Shown here: positions 8,384 to 16,447 of the stretch, one piece after another | Position numbering within the stretch: the stretch's first letter is position 1 | Layout of the letters: the number at the start of each line of letters is the position of its first letter | From: Chitinophagaceae bacterium LGM1 | Lineage (GTDB): Bacteria > Bacteroidota > Bacteroidia > Chitinophagales > Chitinophagaceae | Reading direction: 5' to 3' | DNA length: 64,000 nucleotides | Assembly: GCA_018604165.1 (NCBI GenBank) | Contig: CP075895.1 | Coordinates: forward strand, 2,847,001-2,911,000 | The notes under the pieces: model-generated | What the model was told of the DNA's origin: nothing | Database searches by the model: none | The model's input: only the letters and a program-made list of their open reading frames with translations | Position numbers and translations under genes: made by a program

Positions 8384-8515
8384 ATTTAAAAATAGTAATT
8401 AGATACAGAGGTATGCTGTGATTTTATTCTCATTGCTACAAGTCATAAGAATTTGTATAACATCTATAAATATTGCCATATATTTGAGCGTTGAACAGAC
8501 TTTATAGATTCACCC

Positions 8516-10396
8516 ATGAGTAACGCTCCCTCTGCATATATCCGCGAAGCTACTAAGGCCAAATCATTAGTCTTGATGTCTAATCCTGATAATTCGAATG
8601 AATTACTTACATCAGGATTTTTGAAGGACTCAATTGATGCAAAGAATTATATTATCAATACCGAATCAGGGGTATTTGTTGATGCTATGATTGAAGTAAT
8701 ACAAGCTGATCTAAATGAAGTATTCCCACTAAAAGTTGCTGAAGGTTTAAAATTGACCTCTAAATATGAAGAATGGCTTAAAACTCATTATAATGATAAT
8801 CAATTCAGGAGTTTTGATTTTATCCTTAAACCATTCAGCATCGGTTTTTTAGTCAACCTCTATAATGAAAAACACGATGATATAATTACTTTTTATAAAC
8901 ACTGGCTTAATGAAGACTCCTTAACACTTTACCGTTTTGATGAATATTTTTTTGATTCACTCCCTCTTTTACAAATAGGCATAGAAGAAATATGCAGCGT
9001 ATTACTTGCAGAAAGCCACCATTCAGAAGGGCATACACAACACGAAAAAACAAAGTTCGTTTTGAAGCTTGCCTCGACAAACTTTGAGCGTGCCCTCGAA
9101 TTATATCATTATGGAAAATCAAATAAGCTGGATTCCAATGCCCCATTATTTGCTCTGTTATTAGCCGGTTTATATAATAATGGCTTTGAGGATGCTTTAG
9201 CAGATGCCAAGGCTTACTTTGGCAGCAATCAAAGTATAACCCTTATTTTCCTTGGTGCTATAACTGCCAAATCATCTGATTTAGTTGACTATACAATTAA
9301 CCTGTCAACAAGTATAGATTTAACGAACCCAGAAGCAGTAAACGCCTATGTTTTTACGTTACATAAAATATTAATGGTGAAAATTGAACAACATCAGGTT
9401 GATGCGATTTTCAATGTGTTTTTCCATTTACTATCTCAAAAGATTGATTTAATTTCCAATAACGTCTTAGGCACTTTATCTCAGCTCATTAAAGGTTATG
9501 AACAGCAACGATGTGATTTGTTGGTTAAAGGTATATTACAGCAACTAATTAACATCAATGCACTCAAGCATTATTTTACGACTTTTGAAAACCCAACTTA
9601 CTTTTTTGAACTTTTGGAATATAGCTGCGTAGCGTTAAGACACAGGGTCAACGTCAAAGTATTCGAAAGCGGCTTTGAGCATTTTATAAATAAAAACTAT
9701 ACAGGAACGGAACAATATATGCTCCGGTTTCTGACTCATGACAATATGAATGTCAGGATTGGGATACTTAAACTTTGGATAAGTACAAGACGTCGTGGGC
9801 ATCAGCTAAACCTTACCTTGCTTGAAACAGAAATAGAGCAACTTAGGGCAGCAGAAGCCATGATTGCATTTCCTTTTGGGCTTGAAGAAATATTGCCTAA
9901 CCTCTTATCTCTTCGATTATCGCCGTTTGCAAATGTTAAAGTATACCTGCAAGGATCACTATCTATGCTTGTTTTAGAGGCTTATCATGAGTATGCGATG
10001 GAGTTGATTGAAAAAAACATTACTGACTCTAGCGAGGATAAACAATTTATTAAACCCATAAAAAACGCACTCCTTACCTATAACAAAATGCGAAAGCGAA
10101 AGAAGGAAGTAAAGGATTTAGACCCCAGAGCAAATGAAAAAAGTGCTTTACAACAGTATTATAAACTTGAAGGGGAAAATCATGCGAAGGCAATAAATGA
10201 GGTTAACAAGGACGAAAACACATTTCTTTCCCATGTAAAGCAGATAAACATAGTTAGGGGAAACGCCTGGAAGATTGAAGGAAGAGATATTTCTCCGCTC
10301 GGCAGGTATGAATCATCGTTTGCAATAGATATGAGAATGTATAAGAACCCTGACCAGTTTGAAATGAAAATGAATTTTCCACAAGCCCAATTTTAG
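8516..10396 (+). CDS. Large helical protein, first gene of a two-gene unit
   Basis: This 626-residue cytoplasmic protein has no signal peptide, membrane helix or recognisable catalytic motif. Leucine-rich amphipathic helices run through most of its length, suggesting an alpha-solenoid (HEAT/TPR-like) scaffold. The C-terminal 110 residues are more charged (KMRKRKKEVKDLD...) and end in a beta-like segment. Its TAG is immediately followed by the ATG of the nuclease gene, with no spacing, so the two are very likely co-translated. Its position in a defence island and partnership with a predicted nuclease suggest a sensor or regulator role (inference). I do not recognise the family. Confidence 0.7.
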   Translation: MSNAPSAYIREATKAKSLVLMSNPDNSNELLTSGFLKDSIDAKNYIINTESGVFVDAMIEVIQADLNEVFPLKVAEGLKLTSKYEEWLKTHYNDNQFRSFDFILKPFSIGFLVNLYNEKHDDIITFYKHWLNEDSLTLYRFDEYFFDSLPLLQIGIEEICSVLLAESHHSEGHTQHEKTKFVLKLASTNFERALELYHYGKSNKLDSNAPLFALLLAGLYNNGFEDALADAKAYFGSNQSITLIFLGAITAKSSDLVDYTINLSTSIDLTNPEAVNAYVFTLHKILMVKIEQHQVDAIFNVFFHLLSQKIDLISNNVLGTLSQLIKGYEQQRCDLLVKGILQQLININALKHYFTTFENPTYFFELLEYSCVALRHRVNVKVFESGFEHFINKNYTGTEQYMLRFLTHDNMNVRIGILKLWISTRRRGHQLNLTLLETEIEQLRAAEAMIAFPFGLEEILPNLLSLRLSPFANVKVYLQGSLSMLVLEAYHEYAMELIEKNITDSSEDKQFIKPIKNALLTYNKMRKRKKEVKDLDPRANEKSALQQYYKLEGENHAKAINEVNKDENTFLSHVKQINIVRGNAWKIEGRDISPLGRYESSFAIDMRMYKNPDQFEMKMNFPQAQF

Positions 10397-12151
10397 ATGG
10401 AAATAAAAAATATCATAGTTAAAGAGTACTTGGAATCATTGACGGAAAAAGATGAGCTCAACAGGATATTCCCTTTACTTTTAGAATCCCTGAATTTTCA
10501 GATTTTATCAAAACCTACTGAGTATTTAGGCTTACAGGAATATGGTAAGGATATTGTAGCTATTGGCATAGATGAAGATGGCATTAAAAAGCGATTTTAT
10601 TTTGAATTGAAAGGCGGTGCTGACCGCAACATTACTGATGAGAATTTCTATGGAAAGGATGGCATATACGATTCGCTGATTCAGGCAACCTACGATAAAT
10701 TTATTTCGGCCTACCCTAAATTTGATAAACTACCGCTGAAGATTGTTATTGTCCATAATGGTGTTATCAAAGGCTCTGTACAGTCAACTTTAGAGAATTT
10801 CTTTATCCAACAGTCTAATGGTACGGACAACAAGACATACGACAGGTGGGACATTTCTAAGCTGACACTTCTTTTTTCTGAGCATTTGTTCAACCCTTAT
10901 TTGCTTGTCAACAAAGAAAACACACGGTTATTTAACAGAATCCTGATTAATCTGGATAGTTACGAAGGTGTATCACCGGATTTTGTTGAACTTATTCAAT
11001 CTGTTTTGAGTAAGGGGAAATGGAAACCTGCAAAAAAATCTTTGAGCAGGCAGTGGAAACTTGCTTTTGAAACCATTAAGTTACTCTCATTCATTATTTA
11101 TACGGAATCCAAAGAATACAACAATCTTGATATTGCAAAACGCTATCTCTCTCAGCTCATACTTCAATTCTGGCATTGGATATTGGTGCATAAAGCAGAG
11201 CACGACAAATATGTGAGAAGTTATTTTGATATCGTTTTGAAATTTTACTGCAATGTGATGGAAGAATATTTCAAAAGGGTATTACCCATCGCCTTGATGC
11301 CTAACGGTATATTTTCAGAAGAAGCCGGAAGGTATGAACAGGTTGGGTATACCATGCGCACATTTGATGTATTGAATTACTTTCTTCTATTCGTACAAAT
11401 GGATAAGGCATTAAACAGCCCTGTAGATGCCAGTCAAGTTAGAAGTATCCTCGTCGAAGTTCTTAACAGGAATAATGTATCCTCAAGGCCATTATTGGAT
11501 ATACATTCATCACCAATTGCGAGTGTATTGCTTATGTTTGTTGAGCATAATGATGTAGCATCAGCCAGAAGTTATATCCGAAATATATCTACCAATTTAA
11601 AGTGGGGAAAGGAATCCTATAATCGTCTCCCCGATGCTAACAACAGTGTGGAAAACGTAATAAGGCTCATAGTTAACCAAGAGAAATCAGTCTATTATAT
11701 TGATAGTACATCCCTGCTTATACCTGTCCTACTAGAGTTCACAGCTATATTTGACTTAGAAGAAGAATATGTTGCGTTAAGGGATTTTGTATTAAAATAT
11801 AAGATTGACTTAGGCTTATTTGTTCCTCATCATGGTAAAAATTCTGAATCAAAAGCCCTTATTCAAGATACTAAGCACGATTTGGAAGAACAGTTATTTT
11901 CAAAATCATTTTATGATGGATATCAATCAGAGCTTAGGTTAGTAGACGACCAGCTTCATAATGCATTTCAAAATATTCCATTGCCATTTGCGGAGTTCAA
12001 ACAGAAAATCATTGACCGTATATCTGAATTTGAGTATGATTACCGCACGGATGCATGTGGTTATGGATTTCTGAGAGAACTTGCACACATATTTTACCAA
12101 ACGCCATACTTTCCGGATAAATGGCGCAATTTTCTAAAGCCGGCAGAATAA
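10397..12151 (+). CDS. PD-(D/E)XK nuclease-like protein, second gene of the unit
   Basis: The N-terminal ~110 residues of this 584-residue protein look like an Mrr-type restriction endonuclease fold: E30 in the first helix, YGKD (D52) at the start of the second strand, and YFELKGG with E70-x-K72 in the next. These match the E...D...ExK active-site order. The remaining ~470 residues are helical and unrecognised, and could sense or bind a partner. The gene follows the helical protein with zero spacing and ends just before the convergent XRE gene. The predicted activity is cleavage of DNA (or RNA) upon activation; function and target are inferred. Confidence 0.7.
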   Translation: MEIKNIIVKEYLESLTEKDELNRIFPLLLESLNFQILSKPTEYLGLQEYGKDIVAIGIDEDGIKKRFYFELKGGADRNITDENFYGKDGIYDSLIQATYDKFISAYPKFDKLPLKIVIVHNGVIKGSVQSTLENFFIQQSNGTDNKTYDRWDISKLTLLFSEHLFNPYLLVNKENTRLFNRILINLDSYEGVSPDFVELIQSVLSKGKWKPAKKSLSRQWKLAFETIKLLSFIIYTESKEYNNLDIAKRYLSQLILQFWHWILVHKAEHDKYVRSYFDIVLKFYCNVMEEYFKRVLPIALMPNGIFSEEAGRYEQVGYTMRTFDVLNYFLLFVQMDKALNSPVDASQVRSILVEVLNRNNVSSRPLLDIHSSPIASVLLMFVEHNDVASARSYIRNISTNLKWGKESYNRLPDANNSVENVIRLIVNQEKSVYYIDSTSLLIPVLLEFTAIFDLEEEYVALRDFVLKYKIDLGLFVPHHGKNSESKALIQDTKHDLEEQLFSKSFYDGYQSELRLVDDQLHNAFQNIPLPFAEFKQKIIDRISEFEYDYRTDACGYGFLRELAHIFYQTPYFPDKWRNFLKPAE

Positions 12152-12155
12152 AAGA

Positions 12156-12623
12156 TTACTTCTTTTCACCATTGAGTAAATTGAGTATAAGCTCATTTTG
12201 AGAGGTAAGTTTTTTAAGTAGCTCATTATTTTCTGCTACTAAAGAGGGCTCAAGTGATTGCATTTTTTTGTAAAGTTCATGATGTTCGTTTTCGATTTTC
12301 TTTTTTTCTTCCAAGAGTAAAATGTATCGATGTTCTAGGTCAGTTATATCATGTTTATGATACAGTTGATTGCTGGTAAAATGGCTATCTGTTATTTTCT
12401 CTGAATGACCGGCTGTATCATGTGTCGGCTGGTTATAACTTTTGTACACCTCTAAATCAATAGAAAAACCTTTACTGACAGCATCTAAGAATTTATCACT
12501 TACTAGTTTTTCGCCTTTTTCTATACGACTCACAGTCGTTTGCGAACGTAGAATACGTTTGGCAAATTCCTCTTGATTAAGCCCCGTACTCCCCCTGAAT
12601 TTCTTTAAATCGAAAACCTTCAT
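12156..12623 (-). CDS. XRE-family transcriptional regulator with C-terminal coiled coil
   Basis: This 155-residue protein has a Cro/CI-type helix-turn-helix at about residues 5-55 (STGLNQEEFAKRILRSQTTVSRIEKGE). A linker follows, then a long heptad-rich coiled coil at about 95-152 that could mediate dimerisation. It is transcribed away from the small HTH gene and primase operon, with a 174-bp shared intergenic region containing two inverted-repeat pairs. This is a typical phage-like lysis/lysogeny or element-copy switch layout. The likely role is repression of the plus-strand replication operon and itself. Its stop lies 4 bp from the convergent nuclease gene. Confidence 0.85.
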   Translation of the reverse strand: MKVFDLKKFRGSTGLNQEEFAKRILRSQTTVSRIEKGEKLVSDKFLDAVSKGFSIDLEVYKSYNQPTHDTAGHSEKITDSHFTSNQLYHKHDITDLEHRYILLLEEKKKIENEHHELYKKMQSLEPSLVAENNELLKKLTSQNELILNLLNGEKK

Positions 12624-12645
12624 TGAATATATAACTGAACTACAG

Positions 12646-12781
12646 CGTTTAATAAATATCTTTTCATGGTTTATTATGCCTTTTTATTACTTTTGCATAA
12701 ATTAAACGTTATCAAATGTACAATATTTTAGACACATAAGCAAGGATTAGCATACAAAAGACGGGATTTTAGGCATAATAA
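12646..12781. promoter_or_regulatory. Divergent operator/promoter region between XRE and the replication operon
   Basis: Two inverted-repeat pairs are present: CGTTTAATAAAT (12646-12657) with ATAAATTAAACG (12697-12708, one mismatch), and TTATTATGCC (12671-12680) with GGCATAATAA (12772-12781, perfect). Between them TACTTTTG at 12688-12695 matches the Bacteroidota -7 consensus TAnnTTTG for rightward transcription. The XRE protein is the obvious ligand. Confidence 0.55.
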
Positions 12782-12797
12782 GGAATAATTAATGTAA

Positions 12798-13043
12798 ATG
12801 GAACTTAATAAAACCTACCGATATAAACTCAAAGAGTGGCTCTCTACCTATAGTACACAGCGTAAGCGACTAACAATAAACAAGTTAGTCAAAGAAAGCG
12901 GACAGAGTAAGTATACAATAAAACGAGTCATGTATATGAAGAAAGATGACACAAGTTATGTTCGTCGCGAAACAATCGAAGCTATATGTAAGATATTGAA
13001 TAAAGACACTACCGATTTTGAATACCCTACAATTAAAAAGTAA
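12798..13043 (+). CDS. Small helix-turn-helix protein
   Basis: This is an 81-residue basic protein. Residues 24-50 (LTINKLVKESGQSKYTIKRVM) look like a helix-turn-helix of the Cro/XRE or excisionase class, and a second helical segment (ETIEAICKILNKDTTDF) resembles the last helices of an XRE domain. It opens the replication operon and overlaps the next gene by one base (TAATG). It may be an antirepressor, Cro-like protein or initiator helper; the exact role is not evident. The A-rich stretch before the ATG is typical for this phylum, which does not depend on Shine-Dalgarno pairing. Confidence 0.7.
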   Translation: MELNKTYRYKLKEWLSTYSTQRKRLTINKLVKESGQSKYTIKRVMYMKKDDTSYVRRETIEAICKILNKDTTDFEYPTIKK

Positions 13044-13318
13044 TGAATTCCAATATGGAGCAAGTGCTGGAATTATACCATTCCCTTTCCGCACTGCAAC
13101 CAAGATACGAGGAGCTATACCTTGCCTTGGAAGAACAATACCAGTCATGCCAATGCTATGCTTGCAAGGTACGCATGATTACATTCAGTATGGAACTGAC
13201 TAGTTTAAACTCAAATGTCAGGAATTTGGAAGCACAATTACTGCCTTCCATCACAAGCATACTTGACAGGCTATCAGTTAAATACAAAGTCAGTAATGGG
13301 CATATTGTCATCCTATAG
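13043..13318 (+). CDS. Small CxxC-containing hypothetical protein
   Basis: This 91-residue helical protein has a central cluster of cysteines (SCQCYACKV, residues 32-40). A single CxxC is not enough for a zinc finger unless the protein dimerises. Two long helices flank it. The start codon overlaps the preceding stop (TAATG), so it is translationally coupled to the HTH gene, and the primase-helicase gene starts 75 bp downstream. I do not recognise a family; an accessory role in replication of the element is suggested only by position. Confidence 0.6.
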   Translation: MNSNMEQVLELYHSLSALQPRYEELYLALEEQYQSCQCYACKVRMITFSMELTSLNSNVRNLEAQLLPSITSILDRLSVKYKVSNGHIVIL

Positions 13319-13393
13319 GATACATCATTTGTAACAATTTTAATTACCCGACGATAGGCATACCTGTCGTATGCTTCACTTTTTCAGGTAATA

Positions 13394-15706
13394 ATGGCTA
13401 ATAATCCAACAGCAGACACTAAGCGTTTCTTTGAGGAACGAATGGCATTACTTGGCATTAGTAGTGATATGGTGGAGATTGATTTGTATACGGATAGCTT
13501 TACAAACACCGAATATCATAGCTTGCCTAACACAAAAAAGAAATATAGGATTTTTGAAGCAAATGATAAAGGCATAGGCATCTTACTATATTCTATAAAA
13601 AAAGAAGTACAATGGTTCAGAAGCATAGAAGGGAAGCAGAAAACAAGAGAGTACCGACAAACCAGGTTGTTATACCCTAAAACAAGGAAAGACAATGCTG
13701 TACAGAAATACGATATACCTAAGGGGCAAAAGACACTGCCTTTTTTCCCGCCATTATTACTCGATTACTTTGAATCAGGCGAAACATTAGATACATTATA
13801 TCTGACTGAAGGGCATTTTAAGGCGTATAAAGCGACCATGCATGGCATTTACTGCATTGGGTTACCCTCAATTACTTGCCTCAGAGACAAGGAAGGGTTC
13901 ATGCATGAAGATATTATTGCACTAATCAAGAGATGTCAGGTACAGAGATTGATATGGCTACACGATGGCGACTGTCGCAATATTACAGCCAAAGAAATTA
14001 ACAGTCTTATTGACCTTTCTACAAGGCCTTACACTTTTTACAAAAGTGTGGAGTCCTTTCATGACCTGATGAGCAAGGAAGGTATCAGGCTGTATTTTGC
14101 TCATATAAACTCTTCAGAACTTACAGGAAGCCCCAAAGGCATTGATGATTTACTTTGTTTACTAAATGCTACAGAACAAGAGGAAGCTGCTAAGGAGTTC
14201 AATGATTTCAGGGTACAAAAAGCAGGTATATTTAACGGCATATACCTTACAAGGATTGAAATTACACGCTCAACACGATTGGTGTATCAGTATTTTATGC
14301 TGGATAGTGTGGACGATTTTTATCATTTTCATTTAGAACAACGTGCAGAACTCAAAGAAACTCCTTTCAAATTCTTTGGTACTACTTATCAATATGACCA
14401 TAGCTCGCAAAAATGTGCTATTGTAACTCCTAAAAGTGCTGCCAATTATTTCAGGGTAGGAGATACCTATTACCAATATGTAGAAATACCAGATCAGTGG
14501 AATACGATTATAAAAACTTTTGAACGCAGGGAACGTAAAACCATATTAGAAGATAACGGCAAAGAAATCTTTGAGCATATACGTAAATACACCTCATTTT
14601 GTAATGTACCGAGCCATACAGATTATCAACAAGTGATTCATAATTGCTATAACCTATATCATCCTTTTGACTGGCAACAAGATGAAGCAGATATAGCTTG
14701 TCCTCATACACTGGGGTTTATCAAGCATATTTTTGGTACAGAGCAAGTACTGTTAGATAAGAATGATACTGATAGTGCTATTGAACGTTGGGAGATAGGG
14801 CTTGACTATTTACAATTATTATATCAAAAGCCTCAGCAGGTGCTTCCCATACTATGTTTAATCAGTAAAGAGCGGCAAACAGGTAAAACAACTTTCGGGG
14901 ACTGGCTGAAGGAACTATACAAGGAAAATATGGCTATTGTGGGGAATGCTGACTTGAAAAGTGAATTTAACGCCCATTGGATAAGCAAGCTGATTGTAAT
15001 GGTAGATGAGACCAAGGTTGACCAGGAAGTGGTGGTAGAAAGATTAAAAGCATTGTCAACGGCCAAGTCCGCTATTTGGAACAGTAAAGGTAAAGACCAG
15101 AAAAGCATACCTACTTTTGCAAAATTCATACTAATCTCTAACAGAGAAGAAGATTTTATCCGTATCGACAAACACGAAATCCGGTTTTGGGTTATTCGTG
15201 TGCCTACATTGACTGAAGAAACACTTGATGTGAGACTGCTACGTAAAATGGTGGATGAAATTCCCAATTTCTTGCATTACCTCAACACTCGTCAAATTAA
15301 AGCACCTGAAAAAGAAAGACATTGGTTTGAAAGCAGGTTATTGGTTACGGACGCACTGCAATCTATAGTTGCTCATAGTAAAATTACAGTTGAGAAGCAG
15401 ATTGAGATAGCGTTAACCGAATTGTTTGAGTCAAGCGGTGAATATGTAATAACAATGCCGCTAACTGACATGGCAGCACTCGTAAAGCAACAAAACAACA
15501 AAAGCTACGTAAGTGAAGTTTTGAAGCGAATGGGGTATAAATCATCTGAATATCCATCTTCAAAATACTTTCCACGTATTAGTGAAAGGCGGGAGTCAAA
15601 TGGCGAAATACACCTATGTTGCGAATATGTAAAGTTCAAAGGCAGGTATTATACTTTTCAACGAAAAGATTTTACAGCTTCTCCCGAAGAAAAATTAGAA
15701 GATTAA
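13394..15706 (+). CDS. TOPRIM-like primase / SF3-type helicase replication protein
   Basis: This 770-residue protein has a TOPRIM-like region at about 130-230: E139 in LYLTEGHFKAY and D191-G-D193 in LIWLHDGDC. The C-terminal half carries a D5/SF3-like ATPase: a degenerate Walker A KERQTGKTTF (G497, K498, T499), a Walker B LIVMVDET (D538, E539), and a sensor strand KFILISNRE. The arrangement is that of phage and plasmid primase-helicases which open the origin and prime replication. It is the last gene of the HTH operon and converges on the RHS operon with a 39-bp gap. It is probably the element's own replication protein. Confidence 0.8.
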   Translation: MANNPTADTKRFFEERMALLGISSDMVEIDLYTDSFTNTEYHSLPNTKKKYRIFEANDKGIGILLYSIKKEVQWFRSIEGKQKTREYRQTRLLYPKTRKDNAVQKYDIPKGQKTLPFFPPLLLDYFESGETLDTLYLTEGHFKAYKATMHGIYCIGLPSITCLRDKEGFMHEDIIALIKRCQVQRLIWLHDGDCRNITAKEINSLIDLSTRPYTFYKSVESFHDLMSKEGIRLYFAHINSSELTGSPKGIDDLLCLLNATEQEEAAKEFNDFRVQKAGIFNGIYLTRIEITRSTRLVYQYFMLDSVDDFYHFHLEQRAELKETPFKFFGTTYQYDHSSQKCAIVTPKSAANYFRVGDTYYQYVEIPDQWNTIIKTFERRERKTILEDNGKEIFEHIRKYTSFCNVPSHTDYQQVIHNCYNLYHPFDWQQDEADIACPHTLGFIKHIFGTEQVLLDKNDTDSAIERWEIGLDYLQLLYQKPQQVLPILCLISKERQTGKTTFGDWLKELYKENMAIVGNADLKSEFNAHWISKLIVMVDETKVDQEVVVERLKALSTAKSAIWNSKGKDQKSIPTFAKFILISNREEDFIRIDKHEIRFWVIRVPTLTEETLDVRLLRKMVDEIPNFLHYLNTRQIKAPEKERHWFESRLLVTDALQSIVAHSKITVEKQIEIALTELFESSGEYVITMPLTDMAALVKQQNNKSYVSEVLKRMGYKSSEYPSSKYFPRISERRESNGEIHLCCEYVKFKGRYYTFQRKDFTASPEEKLED

Positions 15707-15745
15707 CTTCTACATGCAATTTCTGTAAGCAAATAATAAACTGCA

Positions 15746-16447
15746 TTATTCTTTTAGTAAATTATATTTAATGCGTTCCAATTCAATACTCTGAATTAGA
15801 CTTATTTTGCTACTTTCAGTAATAGACTTTAAATACTCAGCATAGGGAGTATAGGTACGTCCGAATGAATCTAATACAATTGGCACATGGGTATGAAGAT
15901 AGTCGTCGCGACGGTGTAACGATAATTGACCTCCATAATTATGTACATAATAGCCACAAGAATATATTAGTATGGCATAAAGTACTTCTTTCTCTTCTAC
16001 AAAGTTTTTTATCTTAATTTTACTAATTGCCTTAAGGCTCTGTTCACTATAATCTAGCTTCCGATCCAACATTGAGGACAATAACGTTGTTGCATTTATC
16101 AATATTTTGCTGACATCACTATCCTCATCTAACCACCCTTCTAAATTTAAGGCCCTTACCTGAAGAATGTCTTCGTCACTAAAGGAATTAAACTCATTCA
16201 GTGACTTCCAAAGTCCGCCTTTGCCATCTTCATTAACTAACATAACTCTTCCGTCTTTAAAAAGGTATATACTTGCAAAATATTTATCAGAAAGTTGCTC
16301 ATTCAACTCAGGCTTGTCTTGCAGTAACATATCATTTACCTGCTTTTTTGAGAGTTCCTTCACTTCAATTTTACCCATAGTTTGTGCATTTATTGATAGC
16401 CCTAGTAGTAGTGCAAAAAATAACAAAGTTGTGCTCTTTATATTCAT
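15746..16447 (-). CDS. Exported protein, candidate immunity partner of the RHS toxin tip
   Basis: This 233-residue protein has a clear signal peptide (MNIKSTTLLFFALLLGLSIN, then AQ), so it is predicted to reach the periplasm. The mature part is mixed alpha/beta with no recognised domain. Its start codon overlaps the stop of the 3184-aa RHS gene, and it is the last gene of the operon: exactly where the immunity gene of a polymorphic toxin normally sits. A periplasmic location is unusual for an inhibitor of a nuclease. It could block the toxin before export, or be a short secreted accessory rather than an immunity protein. Confidence 0.6.
   Translation of the reverse strand: MNIKSTTLLFFALLLGLSINAQTMGKIEVKELSKKQVNDMLLQDKPELNEQLSDKYFASIYLFKDGRVMLVNEDGKGGLWKSLNEFNSFSDEDILQVRALNLEGWLDEDSDVSKILINATTLLSSMLDRKLDYSEQSLKAISKIKIKNFVEEKEVLYAILIYSCGYYVHNYGGQLSLHRRDDYLHTHVPIVLDSFGRTYTPYAEYLKSITESSKISLIQSIELERIKYNLLKE

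Noticed and set aside
14833-15267. 144-codon minus-strand frame inside the primase-helicase gene
   Set aside because: Antisense to the Walker A/B region of a recognisable ATPase.
15707-15745. Terminator between the primase-helicase and RHS operons
   Set aside because: The 39-bp convergent gap shows no stem with adequate length or T-run.
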